Source of the DNA: Acetobacteraceae bacterium
Lineage (GTDB): Bacteria > Pseudomonadota > Alphaproteobacteria > Acetobacterales > Acetobacteraceae
Direction: 5' to 3'
Length of the DNA stretch: 33,063 bases
NCBI GenBank assembly: GCA_027487385.1
Contig: JAIYDS010000074.1
Coordinates: forward strand, 1 to 33,063
Of the stretch, positions 18,880 to 26,270 are shown one piece after another. Below the pieces are notes generated by a model. That model searched no databases. It saw nothing but the letters and a program-made list of their open reading frames with translations, and was not told the DNA's origin. Within the stretch, counting starts at the first letter, position 1. The number at the start of each line of letters is the position of its first letter. Both the position numbers and the translations under genes were made by a program.

Positions 18880-19546
18880 AGAGGCCGAGCAAGCCGTGCC
18901 GCAGCGCCTCGGTCGGCGCCTGCGGCCCGATCCAGGCGAGCAGGAGCGTGCGCGCGAACTCCGCTCCCTCCAGTTCCAGCGTTGGGCGGCCTGTGGCTTC
19001 CAGACGGACGGCGCCGGGGCGGATGAGAAACCGCTCCTCCGTCCCGGCCGGCAGCGGGGCGAGCCAGTCGCGGAAGGCGGCGGGCAGGGGGCAGCCGCAA
19101 ATGGCCTGGAAGCTCGCCTCCCAGGCGGCGATGACGCCGCGCAGCGGAACGTCGCGCCGGTAGCGGGCGAGGATGAGCTTGGTGCCGGGGCTGGCCAGGA
19201 TACGCTCGGCGTCGCGCAGGGGTGCCTCCAGGTAGAGCGCCGCGCGATACACCTCGATGGCGAAGACCGAGTAGAGGCGCGCGCCGGTGCCGTTCAGCAC
19301 CAGGCGCCGACCGGCCAGTTCGATCCCTGCGGGGAATTCCGACTGGGCGGCGGCGGGGAGGGCGACGAGAAGGGCGAGCAGGGTTCGACGTGGTAAAGGG
19401 CCCCCGGCGGCTGGGGCCGAGAGGCTCCAGACCCCAAAAACTTGGGGCAGCGCTGATCCTTCGGGGTGGTGGCGCGACGGGTCCGGGGGTCTGGGGCCTC
19501 TCGGCCCCAGCCGCCGGAGGCCCTGTCTTTCAATCCCTCGCGGCAC
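18872..19546 (-). CDS. Chalcone isomerase-like domain protein, start codon problematic
   Basis: The recognisable protein begins near 19396 with the signal-peptide-like LPRRTLLALLVALPAAAQS and continues as a chalcone isomerase-like domain (ELAGRRLVLNGTGARLYSVFAIEVYRAALYLE near 19325-19230, then the ILARYRRDV and EERFLIRPG strands). Such bacterial proteins are mostly periplasmic and of unknown role. The codon where an initiator would be expected is TTA at 19396-19394. The only ATG-initiated frame starts at 19546 and reads through two copies of a dispersed 37-nt element, giving an odd N-terminus. Either translation starts at that distant ATG or at a non-standard codon, or the gene is silenced. 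It is downstream of the MauE-like gene in the radical SAM operon. Confidence 0.75.
   Translation of the reverse strand: MPRGIERQGLRRLGPRGPRPPDPSRHHPEGSALPQVFGVWSLSAPAAGGPLPRRTLLALLVALPAAAQSEFPAGIELAGRRLVLNGTGARLYSVFAIEVYRAALYLEAPLRDAERILASPGTKLILARYRRDVPLRGVIAAWEASFQAICGCPLPAAFRDWLAPLPAGTEERFLIRPGAVRLEATGRPTLELEGAEFARTLLLAWIGPQAPTEALRHGLLGLSR
19399..19435 (-). repeat. Dispersed 37-nt hairpin element, copy C
   Basis: This copy reads on the minus strand as 35 of 37 identical positions to copies at 19486-19522 and 29569-29605. It is inverted relative to the neighbouring copy, and abuts the first recognisable codon of the chalcone isomerase-like gene. Its internal stem is CTGGAGCC-TCTC-GGCCCCAG, with one mismatch relative to the other copies. 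Confidence 0.8.
19486..19522 (+). repeat. Dispersed 37-nt hairpin element, copy B
   Basis: This copy is identical over 37 nt to copy A at 29569-29605. It contains the perfect stem CTGGGGCC-TCTC-GGCCCCAG and lies 7 nt beyond the stop of the MauE-like gene. With copy C it makes a ~37-bp inverted repeat around a 50-nt spacer, able to form a long hairpin in the minus-strand transcript, ending shortly before TTTACC. Confidence 0.8.
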
Positions 19547-19979
19547 GCCACACCATCCAGGCCATCACCAGCAGCACCCCGTCCTCCAGCGGCGAAACCC
19601 AGGTCAGCGGCCGCGCCCAGAACACGCCAAAGCAGCCGCAATTCTCCAGCGCGATGCCGCGCGCCAGCGTCAGGCCCAGCACCGCCGCATTGCCCGCCGC
19701 CACCATCATGGCGGCCAGGGCGGCCGTGGCGCGCAGGGGCGCCTGCAGCAGCCCCGCCGCGATGGCGAATTCCAGCAGCGTGACGGCGAGCGCCAGTGGC
19801 AGCAGCAGCGCCCGCGGGAAGAGGTCGAAATCGCCCAGAATGCGGGCAAAGCCCACCACATCCAGCGCCTTGCCCAGGCCCGTCGCGGCGAAGACCAGCG
19901 CCAGCAGGCCGGCCAGCGCCAGCGCCCAGCGGGGCAGGGGCATGGCCAGCGGAACCCAGCGCTCAGCCCGTTCCATGGC
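19530..19979 (-). CDS. MauE/DoxX-like membrane protein
   Basis: This protein has about 149 residues and four predicted membrane helices, starting with ALALAGLLALVFAATGLGKAL. The GKAL...FARILGDFDLFP segment and the NCGCFG motif are the recognisable features of the MauE group, whose founding member is needed for methylamine dehydrogenase small-subunit maturation and disulfide formation. The CGC pair suggests thiol-disulfide chemistry in the membrane. The start is uncertain: ATG codons lie at 19979 and 20009, and a TTG at 20024 has a well-spaced GGAGGGG upstream; all overlap the DUF547 gene end. It is third in the radical SAM operon and is followed by repeat copy B. Confidence 0.8.
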   Translation of the reverse strand, partial: AMERAERWVPLAMPLPRWALALAGLLALVFAATGLGKALDVVGFARILGDFDLFPRALLLPLALAVTLLEFAIAAGLLQAPLRATAALAAMMVAAGNAAVLGLTLARGIALENCGCFGVFWARPLTWVSPLEDGVLLVMAWMVWRAARD

Positions 19980-20727
19980 GCGGCGGTTGGCGATTGATCG
20001 TCCAGTCATAGGGGATAAATCCAAGGCGCAGCCCCTCCGGCAGGGGGGTGCGGCGGTGGCGGTTGATATAGGCCAGCAGGTTCGGCGCCTTCGCCGGCAC
20101 GAAATCCTCTGTGTAGAAGCGGAAGATTTCCGAGACCTGCACGGCCTCCCCCATCGGCCGGATGTGCTGGGGGCTTTCGCAGAATTCGCGGGTGACGGCG
20201 GCGAGTTGCGCGTCTAGCGCCTCCGCGCGGAAGGCCTCGCGCGGCAGGCGCGGGCAGCCACGCACCATGCAGTTCAGTGCGAAATGGATGCGCTCCTCTC
20301 CCAGCGGACGGATCACCGCATCCTCGTAGAGCTTCAGCGTGGTGAAGCCGCCATCCACGGCGATGGCCGTGTTCATGAAGAACTGGTAGCGCGCCAGAAG
20401 GTGAAACCGCTGGGGGATGCCGGCCTCCACCACCTGCCACATGGCGACGGCGTTGTAGCTGTTGCAGTGATAGGCCAGCACCTCGGCCGTGCTGGCGAAA
20501 AGATCGGGCCGCGTGCGCGGTCCCTGGGCACCGACCCAGCGCACCAGAGCCTCCAGCGAGGCGGGATTGGCGGCGATGCCGGCGAAATCCACCCGGCCCG
20601 CACCATCCACATGCTGGCGGAGCACCCCCTCCCAGGCGTCGAGCCAGGCGGCATAGGGGCGGGGCGCGGCCCTGGCCACGGCGGGCGCCAGCAGCATGCC
20701 GAGCGATCGGCGGGGCATGCGCATCAT
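19963..20727 (-). CDS. DUF547 domain protein with signal peptide
   Basis: This 254-residue protein starts MMRMPRRSLGMLLAPAVARAAP, a signal peptide. The domain follows with WEGVLRQHVDGAGRVDFAGIA, the YHCNSYNAVAMWQVVEAG helix and HFALNCMVRGCPRLP, all typical DUF547 blocks with conserved cysteines and histidine. The family is widespread and has no agreed function; a cysteine-dependent hydrolase-like role has been suggested from such conserved residues, but I infer this only. The ATG at 20725-20727 overlaps the radical SAM stop as ATGA, which fixes the start and shows coupling. An upstream extension to 20976 would run through the radical SAM gene and is rejected. Confidence 0.87.
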   Translation of the reverse strand: MMRMPRRSLGMLLAPAVARAAPRPYAAWLDAWEGVLRQHVDGAGRVDFAGIAANPASLEALVRWVGAQGPRTRPDLFASTAEVLAYHCNSYNAVAMWQVVEAGIPQRFHLLARYQFFMNTAIAVDGGFTTLKLYEDAVIRPLGEERIHFALNCMVRGCPRLPREAFRAEALDAQLAAVTREFCESPQHIRPMGEAVQVSEIFRFYTEDFVPAKAPNLLAYINRHRRTPLPEGLRLGFIPYDWTINRQPPRHGTG

Positions 20728-22130
20728 GCCCGCGCCTGGTGGCGGATTTCGATGCGCCGGCGGCCGCGGGCGGTCTTGGGGGAGAGTGCGGGGGCGGCCA
20801 CCGCGGGGGGAGGCGCCACGCGGCCCTGCCCCGTCAGCGGGTCCCACCAGCCGACGCCAGGCAATTCGAGAGGCTGGAGGATGAAGGCGTCCCGCTTGGC
20901 ATTGTGCAGGCACATGGAGATCGGGCCCTCGGCTGTCTGCACCATGAAGATGCAGGCGCCGATGCGCTCGCGGCACAAATGCCCGGCATCCATGAAGTCA
21001 TGGATGAAGAAGGCCAGGCGATGCGCCCGCCCCCGCGTGCGCCAGAGCGCCCCGCGAAAGCCCCAGGCCTTGCGCGCCGCCCAGGGCAGCAGCAGGGGGG
21101 CCAGGCCCGGGCGCCGCGCCAGCCGGCCGAGGAAGCGCCAGGCGCCCTGCCAGGGCGGCATCCGCTCGAATTTCAGATCCGCCGTGGCATCGAGCATCTC
21201 GGCCAGCAGGCGCTTGTCGTCATAGAGATCGAGCACGGCGCCATCCGCCACCAGCGTCAGCGCATGGCGGTTGCAGTCGGCATGGCCGGCCAACGGGGTA
21301 TCGAAGGAGATCCTGGCGCCCAGGCCGCGCTGCAATTGCCCGATGACGCGCGGCATGGAGACGAGCCCCGCGCTGCCGCCCGCCACCCCGCGCCCCGTCT
21401 CAGCCTGGAGCTGGAAGCTGGCGAGGCTCACTGCATCGGCGTGGCGGGCGAAGAAGGCGGCGATCTCGGGGATCTCGGCCAGGTTGCCGTCATGCACCGT
21501 GGTGTTGAAGACGATGCGCAGGCCGAGCCCCCTCGCGCGGGCGATATACGCCTCGCGCAGTGGGTTCAGGCTGGCTTCGTTGGTGGTGCCCTTGCGCTCC
21601 TGCGTCGTGTCCACGTGGAAGGCGACGTCGGCCAGGCCGGCCTGCGCGAGTTCGGCCAGCAGGTCGCGCGTGGCGCGGATGCCGTTGGTGAAAAGGTTGG
21701 GCTGCATCCCCCGGGCGCGGATGTGGCGGATGATCCGCACCAACTCCGACCGCTCGCGCAGGGTCGGGTCGCCGCCGGTCACCTGCACTTCGGTGCCGGG
21801 GCCGTATTGCGCGTGGATCGCGTCAATGCGGCGGAAGACTTCGGCCAGGGGAATGTCCTTCACCGCCTCCGAATGGTCGGAGAGGTAGCAGAGCGTGCAA
21901 TCCAGGTTGCAGCGCTGCGTGATCTCCAGCGCCACGCAGCCCATATTCCAGCGCCGCCCCATGCTTTGCAGCGGGTGCCATTGCCCGGTCTCCTGCATCC
22001 GGGCGCGGGCATCTTCCAGCGCATGGCGCGCCAGGGGGGCGGGCCGGGCCGCGGCGATCTCGGCCTGGTCCATCACGCCGCGCAGCCAGCGCCCCGCCCC
22101 ATGCACCCTGCAAGATCCGTCCACCCGCAT
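20724..22130 (-). CDS. Radical SAM protein of unknown substrate
   Basis: This 468-residue protein has the iron-sulfur cluster motif CNLDCTLC (Cys74, Cys78, Cys81), preceded by CVALEITQR, and the SAM-binding VTGGDPTL. After the barrel there is a C-terminal region with more cysteines (near GHLCRERIGACIF and ISMCLHN) that could bind a second cluster, as in SPASM/twitch proteins, but the spacing does not match one I know. The C-terminal tail (ARGRRRIEIRHQARA) is basic. The start could be the ATG at 22130 or the one at 22073 (MDQAEIAAARP). It heads an operon with DUF547, MauE-like and chalcone isomerase-like genes. No precursor peptide gene was found beside it, so peptide maturation is unsupported. 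Confidence 0.9.
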   Translation of the reverse strand: MRVDGSCRVHGAGRWLRGVMDQAEIAAARPAPLARHALEDARARMQETGQWHPLQSMGRRWNMGCVALEITQRCNLDCTLCYLSDHSEAVKDIPLAEVFRRIDAIHAQYGPGTEVQVTGGDPTLRERSELVRIIRHIRARGMQPNLFTNGIRATRDLLAELAQAGLADVAFHVDTTQERKGTTNEASLNPLREAYIARARGLGLRIVFNTTVHDGNLAEIPEIAAFFARHADAVSLASFQLQAETGRGVAGGSAGLVSMPRVIGQLQRGLGARISFDTPLAGHADCNRHALTLVADGAVLDLYDDKRLLAEMLDATADLKFERMPPWQGAWRFLGRLARRPGLAPLLLPWAARKAWGFRGALWRTRGRAHRLAFFIHDFMDAGHLCRERIGACIFMVQTAEGPISMCLHNAKRDAFILQPLELPGVGWWDPLTGQGRVAPPPAVAAPALSPKTARGRRRIEIRHQARA

Positions 22131-22131
22131 G

Positions 22132-22151
22132 CCCCTTCGCTGCTGAAGGGG
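22132..22151 (-). promoter_or_regulatory. Hairpin over the ribosome binding site of the radical SAM gene
   Basis: CCCCTTC (22132-22138) and GAAGGGG (22145-22151) are perfect 7-bp arms with a 6-nt loop, ending 1 nt before the ATG at 22130. On the mRNA the AAGGGG part that would serve as Shine-Dalgarno is paired in the stem, so initiation there may be restricted. It could alternatively be the end of a small leader structure if the true start is at 22073. Confidence 0.45.
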
Positions 22152-22190
22152 ATACGTTCCGGAATTGCGAATGGATGCGGCGTGAAATGG

Positions 22191-22218
22191 AAAAAATCGC
22201 GGCCGCGCGTCAGGCGGC
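22191..22218 (-). terminator. Candidate terminator after the TauD-type gene
   Basis: On the minus strand GCCGC and GCGGC (22214-22218 and 22202-22206) pair around a 7-nt loop that includes the dioxygenase stop, followed after 5 nt by ATTTTTT (22197-22191). The T run is rare in this GC-rich DNA and marks the end of the preceding transcript. Confidence 0.5.
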
Positions 22219-23073
22219 GCGGGCGCTTCCCGCCACCGTCGTGCGGAACATCAGGCGCTGGTGTTTCTCGTGGTCGAAAAGGCTCGCCGTGTGCAGGGTG
22301 GAGCGGTTGTCCCACACCACGAGATCACCCACACGCCATGAGTGGCGGTAGATGAACCGCTCCTGCGTGGCGTGTTCCATCAGTTCTTCGATCAGCGCGG
22401 CGCTGTCCTCCACGCTCATCCCTTCGATGTGGCTGATCACGGCGGGGCAGAGAAACAGCGATTTCAGCCCGCTGACCGGATGGCTGCGCACCAGCGGATG
22501 CGCCACGGGCGGGAAGGCGCGGCGCCTCGCTTCATCCATCGGCGCGCGGCCCGGGGTGTGGCGGCGATTCCATTCCGAAAGGGTGTAGAGGCAATGCACG
22601 CCCTTGAGCCCCGCGATCCGCGCGCGCGTTGCCTCGGGCAGGGCTTCGTAGGCGCCGACGGCATCCAGGAACCAGGTCTCGCCCCCCTCGGGCGGGCAGA
22701 TGGCGCCGTAGAAAAGTGACGCGGCGCTGGGCACCTCGCGGAAGCTGCTATCGGCGTGCCATTGCTCCACGCCGCGGGCGAAATTGGCGGTGATGCCATC
22801 CGCGGCGTAATTGCCGACGCAAAAGATCTCCGGATGGGTGGGATGCACGGCGCTGGCGGCGGCGTGATGCTCCAGCGGCCCCATCCGCCGGCTGAAAGCG
22901 ACCTGCGCGGCGGGGTCATTCGGCACATCGCGGATCAGCAGCACATGGTGGCGGTGCAGCGCGTCCAGGAAGGCCTGGAAATCCGCCTCGGGCACGTCGC
23001 CGGCGATCCGCAGGCCAGTGAGCTCCGCGCCGAAGCTGGCGTCGAGGGGGCGGATGCCGAGTGTGGCAGTCAT
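22210..23073 (-). CDS. TauD/TfdA-family Fe(II)/2-oxoglutarate dioxygenase
   Basis: This 287-residue protein starts MTATLGIRPLDASFGAELTG. It carries the iron-binding HxD motif in WHADSSF (His106, Asp108), the distal His261 in TLHTAS and the 2-oxoglutarate-binding Arg277 in MFRTTV. The spacing is close to that of TauD (His255/Arg270). The family oxidises taurine, other sulfonates, sulfate esters, aryloxyacetates or similar small molecules; the substrate cannot be told here. A GGAGAA ribosome binding site precedes the ATG at 23073. The frame is open for another 368 codons upstream, overlapping the RND gene; that extension is rejected. The 110-nt gap to the RND gene shows nothing else convincing. 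Confidence 0.93.
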   Translation of the reverse strand: MTATLGIRPLDASFGAELTGLRIAGDVPEADFQAFLDALHRHHVLLIRDVPNDPAAQVAFSRRMGPLEHHAAASAVHPTHPEIFCVGNYAADGITANFARGVEQWHADSSFREVPSAASLFYGAICPPEGGETWFLDAVGAYEALPEATRARIAGLKGVHCLYTLSEWNRRHTPGRAPMDEARRRAFPPVAHPLVRSHPVSGLKSLFLCPAVISHIEGMSVEDSAALIEELMEHATQERFIYRHSWRVGDLVVWDNRSTLHTASLFDHEKHQRLMFRTTVAGSARAA

Positions 23074-23183
23074 GACATTCTCCGGGGCGAAGCGGCGAGC
23101 CGGATGACGGGCGGGCCGCGTCTTGCCGGCGGCTCGCGGCAGTATGGGCCACCAGCCGCCTGGCGCAAGCAGGCCCGCGCCGC

Positions 23184-26100
23184 TCATTCCGCCGGCACCG
23201 GCTCCGGACGCAGCGGCGCCGGCTGCTGGGCCGCGGGCTTCTTCCGCCAGGGCAGGGCCAGGGCGTGCAAGGCCGGCACCAGCAGCAGCGTGGCCAGCGT
23301 GGCCACGCTCAGGCCCCCGATCATCGCGATCGCCATCGGCCCCCAGAAGACGGATTGCGTCAGCGGGATGAAGGCCAGGATGGCGGCCAGCGCCGTCAGG
23401 ATCACCGGCCTTGCGCGGCGCACCGTACTGCCGATGATCGCCTCGCGCAGTTCGATCCCGGCTTCGAGATCCTGCTGCACCTGATCCACCAGGATGAGCG
23501 TGTTGCGCATCACCATGCCCGCCAGCGCGATGACGCCCAGCAGCGCCACGAAGCCGAAGGGTGCGTCCATCAGCAGCAGCGCCGCCGCCGCGCCGGGAAT
23601 GCCGAGCGGCGCGGTGGCCATGACCAGGCCCATGCGGCCCAGATGCCGCAATTGCAGCATCAGCAGCGCCATCATCACCGCGACCATGACCGGAAACAGC
23701 GCGAATAGGCTCGCATTGGCCTTGGCCGATTGCTCCGTCGCCCCGCCCACCTCCAGCCGATAGCCCGGCGGCAGGCTCGCGATGAAAGGTGCCAGCGCCG
23801 GCATGGCGGCGGCGGTCACGTCGGGCGCCTGCAGGCCCGGCTGGATGTCCGAGCGCAAGGTGATGAAGGGCTCGCGGTTGCGGCGCCAGAGGATGGGCTC
23901 CTCCATCACCGGCGTCAGCCGCGCCACCTGCGAGAGGGGAACGGGGCCGCCGGGCGTGCCGAGCGAGAGATCGCCCAGCCGGTCCAGCGCGGCGCGCTCC
24001 TCCGGCACGGCGCGCAGCCGCACCTCCACGCCGCGCGTGCCCTCGCGGATCACCGTCGCCGTCACACCCGAGAGCAGCGTGCCCATGGAGGTGGCCACGG
24101 CCTGCGGCGAAAGGCCGAGCTGGGCGATGCGCTCGCGGTCCAGATCGAGGCGCAGCGCGGGGGTCAGCTCGCTCCAATCGGTCTGCACATTGCGCGTGCC
24201 GGCCACCGCGCGCAGCAGCGGCACCGCGTCATCGGCCAGGCGGCGCAGCTGCATCGGATCGGGGCCGACGATGCGGAACTGCACCGGGAAGGGCACGGGC
24301 GGGCCGAAATCCAGGCGCGAGACGCGCACCCGCGCCTCGGGGAAGGCACCGGATTCGTCGAGCGCGATCAGCCGCTCGCGCAGGCGTTCGCGCGCCGGCA
24401 CGTCGCGGCTTTCGATGATGATCTTGGCGAAGGCCTCGTTCGGCAGGTCCGGGTTCAGCGCCAGGAAGAAGCGCGGCGCGCCGGCGCCGAGATAGGTGGT
24501 GAAATGCGCGACGTCGAAATCATCGTGCAGCGTGGCTTCGATCCGCCTCGCCACGGCGTCCGTCGCGGCGAAGCTGGCGCCCTGGCGGAGGTTGATGTCC
24601 ACCAGCAATTCCAGCCGCTGCGAGGCGGGGAAGAACTGCTTCTTCGTCTTCGCCATGCCGACCATGCCGGCGGCGAGCACCACCAGCATCACCACCAGCA
24701 ACGTGATCCGATGGTCCACGCACCATTCGACGCCACGGCGCAGCGCGCGATAGCCGCGCGTGTCATGCGCATCATGCGCTGGGTTGTGCGGCGCGGCCTT
24801 GAGCAGCTTCGCCCCGAGCCAGGGCGTGAAGGTCACGGCAACGAGCCAGCTCGCGATGAGCGCAGCGCCCACCACCCAGAAGATGCCGCCCGCATATTCG
24901 CCCGAGGTGGAGGCGGCGAAGCCCACCGGGATGAAGCCGGCGACGGTGACCAGCGTGCCGGTCAGCATGGGCCCCGCCGTGGTGGTCCAGGCGAAGCCGG
25001 CGGCGCGCGTGCGCTCCCAGCCCTGTTCCAGCTTCACCGCCATGGCCTCGATCGCGATGATCGCGTCATCCACCAGAAGGCCGAGTGCCAGGATCAGCGC
25101 GCCAAGCGAGATGCGCTCCAGTTCGGTGCCGCGCCAGACCATGAAGAGAAAGACGAAGCTGAGCGTGAGCGGCACGGCGAGGGCGACGATGATGCCGGCG
25201 CGGAAGCCCAGCGAGAGGAAGGAAACGAGCAGCACCACGCCGAGTGCCGCCGCCAGCTTCACCAGGAACTCATCCACGCTCTCGCGCACGATCTGCGGCT
25301 GGTCGGCGACCGCATCGAGGCTGAGGCCCATCGGCAATCCGGCGCGGATCCGCGCCAGCTCGGCATTCAGCGCGGCACCCACGCGCAGCACATCCTGGCC
25401 CGGCTGCTTGGTCAGGCCGATCAGCACGGCGGGCTCGCCCAGATGCCGGATGGCGCGCTCCGGCGGGTCGGCGAGGCCGCGCGTGATGCGCGCCACATCG
25501 CCCAGGCGGATGGTGCGGCCCTCAGCCGAGAGCGGGAGGGCGGCGGTGCTGTCCAGCCCGTCGAGCCCTTCGGGCAGGCGCAGATTCACGCGGGTGCTGC
25601 CGGTCTCGACCGTGCCGGCCGGCGTCACGGGATTGTGTCGCGCCAGCGCGTCCAGCACGGATTGCGGCGTGATCCCCAAGGTGGCCAGCCGCGCATGGCT
25701 GATCTCCACCTGGATGCGCTGCGGCTGCTCGCCAAAGAGCGTCACCTTCTCGATCCCCGGAAGGCGGCGCAAGCGGTCGCGCAGGCGCTCGGCCTGGCGG
25801 ACCAGCTCGGCATTGTCGGCGCCGCGGAGTGCCAGCACGGCGGAGAAGACGTCGGAATACTCATCGTCGAAGAAGGGGCCCTGCACGCCGGGTGGCAGGG
25901 TCTGCCGCATGTCGCCCACGCGCTTGCGCACCTGATACCAGAGGCCTGCCACGGCGGCGGGCGGCGTGTCGTCGCGCAGCGTGACGGTGATGGTGGAGAC
26001 GCCGGGCCGCGAGAAGGTCTGCAGCACATCCAGCCATGGCAGCTCGGAGAGCTTCGCCTCGATGCGGTCCGCCACCTGGTTCTGCATTTCCTCGGCCGTG

Positions 26101-26270
26101 GCGCCGGGCCAGGCGGCGGAGACGATCATCACCTTCACGGTGAAGGCCGGATCCTCGGCGCGGCCGAGCTTGCCCCAAGCCCAGGCGCCGGCCAGCAGCA
26201 GCAGGATCATGGTGAAGAGGGTGAGCTGGCCCTGGCGGATTGCGCCCTCGGAGGGGTTGAAGCGGCTCAT
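23184..26270 (-). CDS. RND-family efflux permease (AcrB/HAE1-like)
   Basis: This 1028-residue inner-membrane pump has a first helix at LTLFTMILLLLAGAWAWGKL, two large periplasmic porter regions and a twelve-helix pattern. The proton-relay aspartates appear as LLVDDAIIAIE (Asp401-Asp402). EDPAFTVKVMIVSAAWPGATAEEMQ is the typical opening of the group. It exports drugs or metabolites together with the periplasmic adaptor encoded just upstream, whose stop overlaps its ATG by 4 nt. No outer-membrane channel gene is present, so a TolC-like protein elsewhere must complete it. A C-terminal cytoplasmic tail is proline-rich. Confidence 0.96.
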   Translation of the reverse strand: MSRFNPSEGAIRQGQLTLFTMILLLLAGAWAWGKLGRAEDPAFTVKVMIVSAAWPGATAEEMQNQVADRIEAKLSELPWLDVLQTFSRPGVSTITVTLRDDTPPAAVAGLWYQVRKRVGDMRQTLPPGVQGPFFDDEYSDVFSAVLALRGADNAELVRQAERLRDRLRRLPGIEKVTLFGEQPQRIQVEISHARLATLGITPQSVLDALARHNPVTPAGTVETGSTRVNLRLPEGLDGLDSTAALPLSAEGRTIRLGDVARITRGLADPPERAIRHLGEPAVLIGLTKQPGQDVLRVGAALNAELARIRAGLPMGLSLDAVADQPQIVRESVDEFLVKLAAALGVVLLVSFLSLGFRAGIIVALAVPLTLSFVFLFMVWRGTELERISLGALILALGLLVDDAIIAIEAMAVKLEQGWERTRAAGFAWTTTAGPMLTGTLVTVAGFIPVGFAASTSGEYAGGIFWVVGAALIASWLVAVTFTPWLGAKLLKAAPHNPAHDAHDTRGYRALRRGVEWCVDHRITLLVVMLVVLAAGMVGMAKTKKQFFPASQRLELLVDINLRQGASFAATDAVARRIEATLHDDFDVAHFTTYLGAGAPRFFLALNPDLPNEAFAKIIIESRDVPARERLRERLIALDESGAFPEARVRVSRLDFGPPVPFPVQFRIVGPDPMQLRRLADDAVPLLRAVAGTRNVQTDWSELTPALRLDLDRERIAQLGLSPQAVATSMGTLLSGVTATVIREGTRGVEVRLRAVPEERAALDRLGDLSLGTPGGPVPLSQVARLTPVMEEPILWRRNREPFITLRSDIQPGLQAPDVTAAAMPALAPFIASLPPGYRLEVGGATEQSAKANASLFALFPVMVAVMMALLMLQLRHLGRMGLVMATAPLGIPGAAAALLLMDAPFGFVALLGVIALAGMVMRNTLILVDQVQQDLEAGIELREAIIGSTVRRARPVILTALAAILAFIPLTQSVFWGPMAIAMIGGLSVATLATLLLVPALHALALPWRKKPAAQQPAPLRPEPVPAE

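Noticed and set aside
20724-22330. Search for a small precursor peptide gene beside the radical SAM gene
   Set aside because: The 22131-22209 gap has no convincing short ORF with a ribosome binding site, so a peptide-maturation call was not made.
23074-24177. Upstream extension of the TauD-type gene to 655 residues
   Set aside because: The extension lies in the RND gene out of frame; the ATG at 23073 has a proper ribosome binding site and matches the family start.
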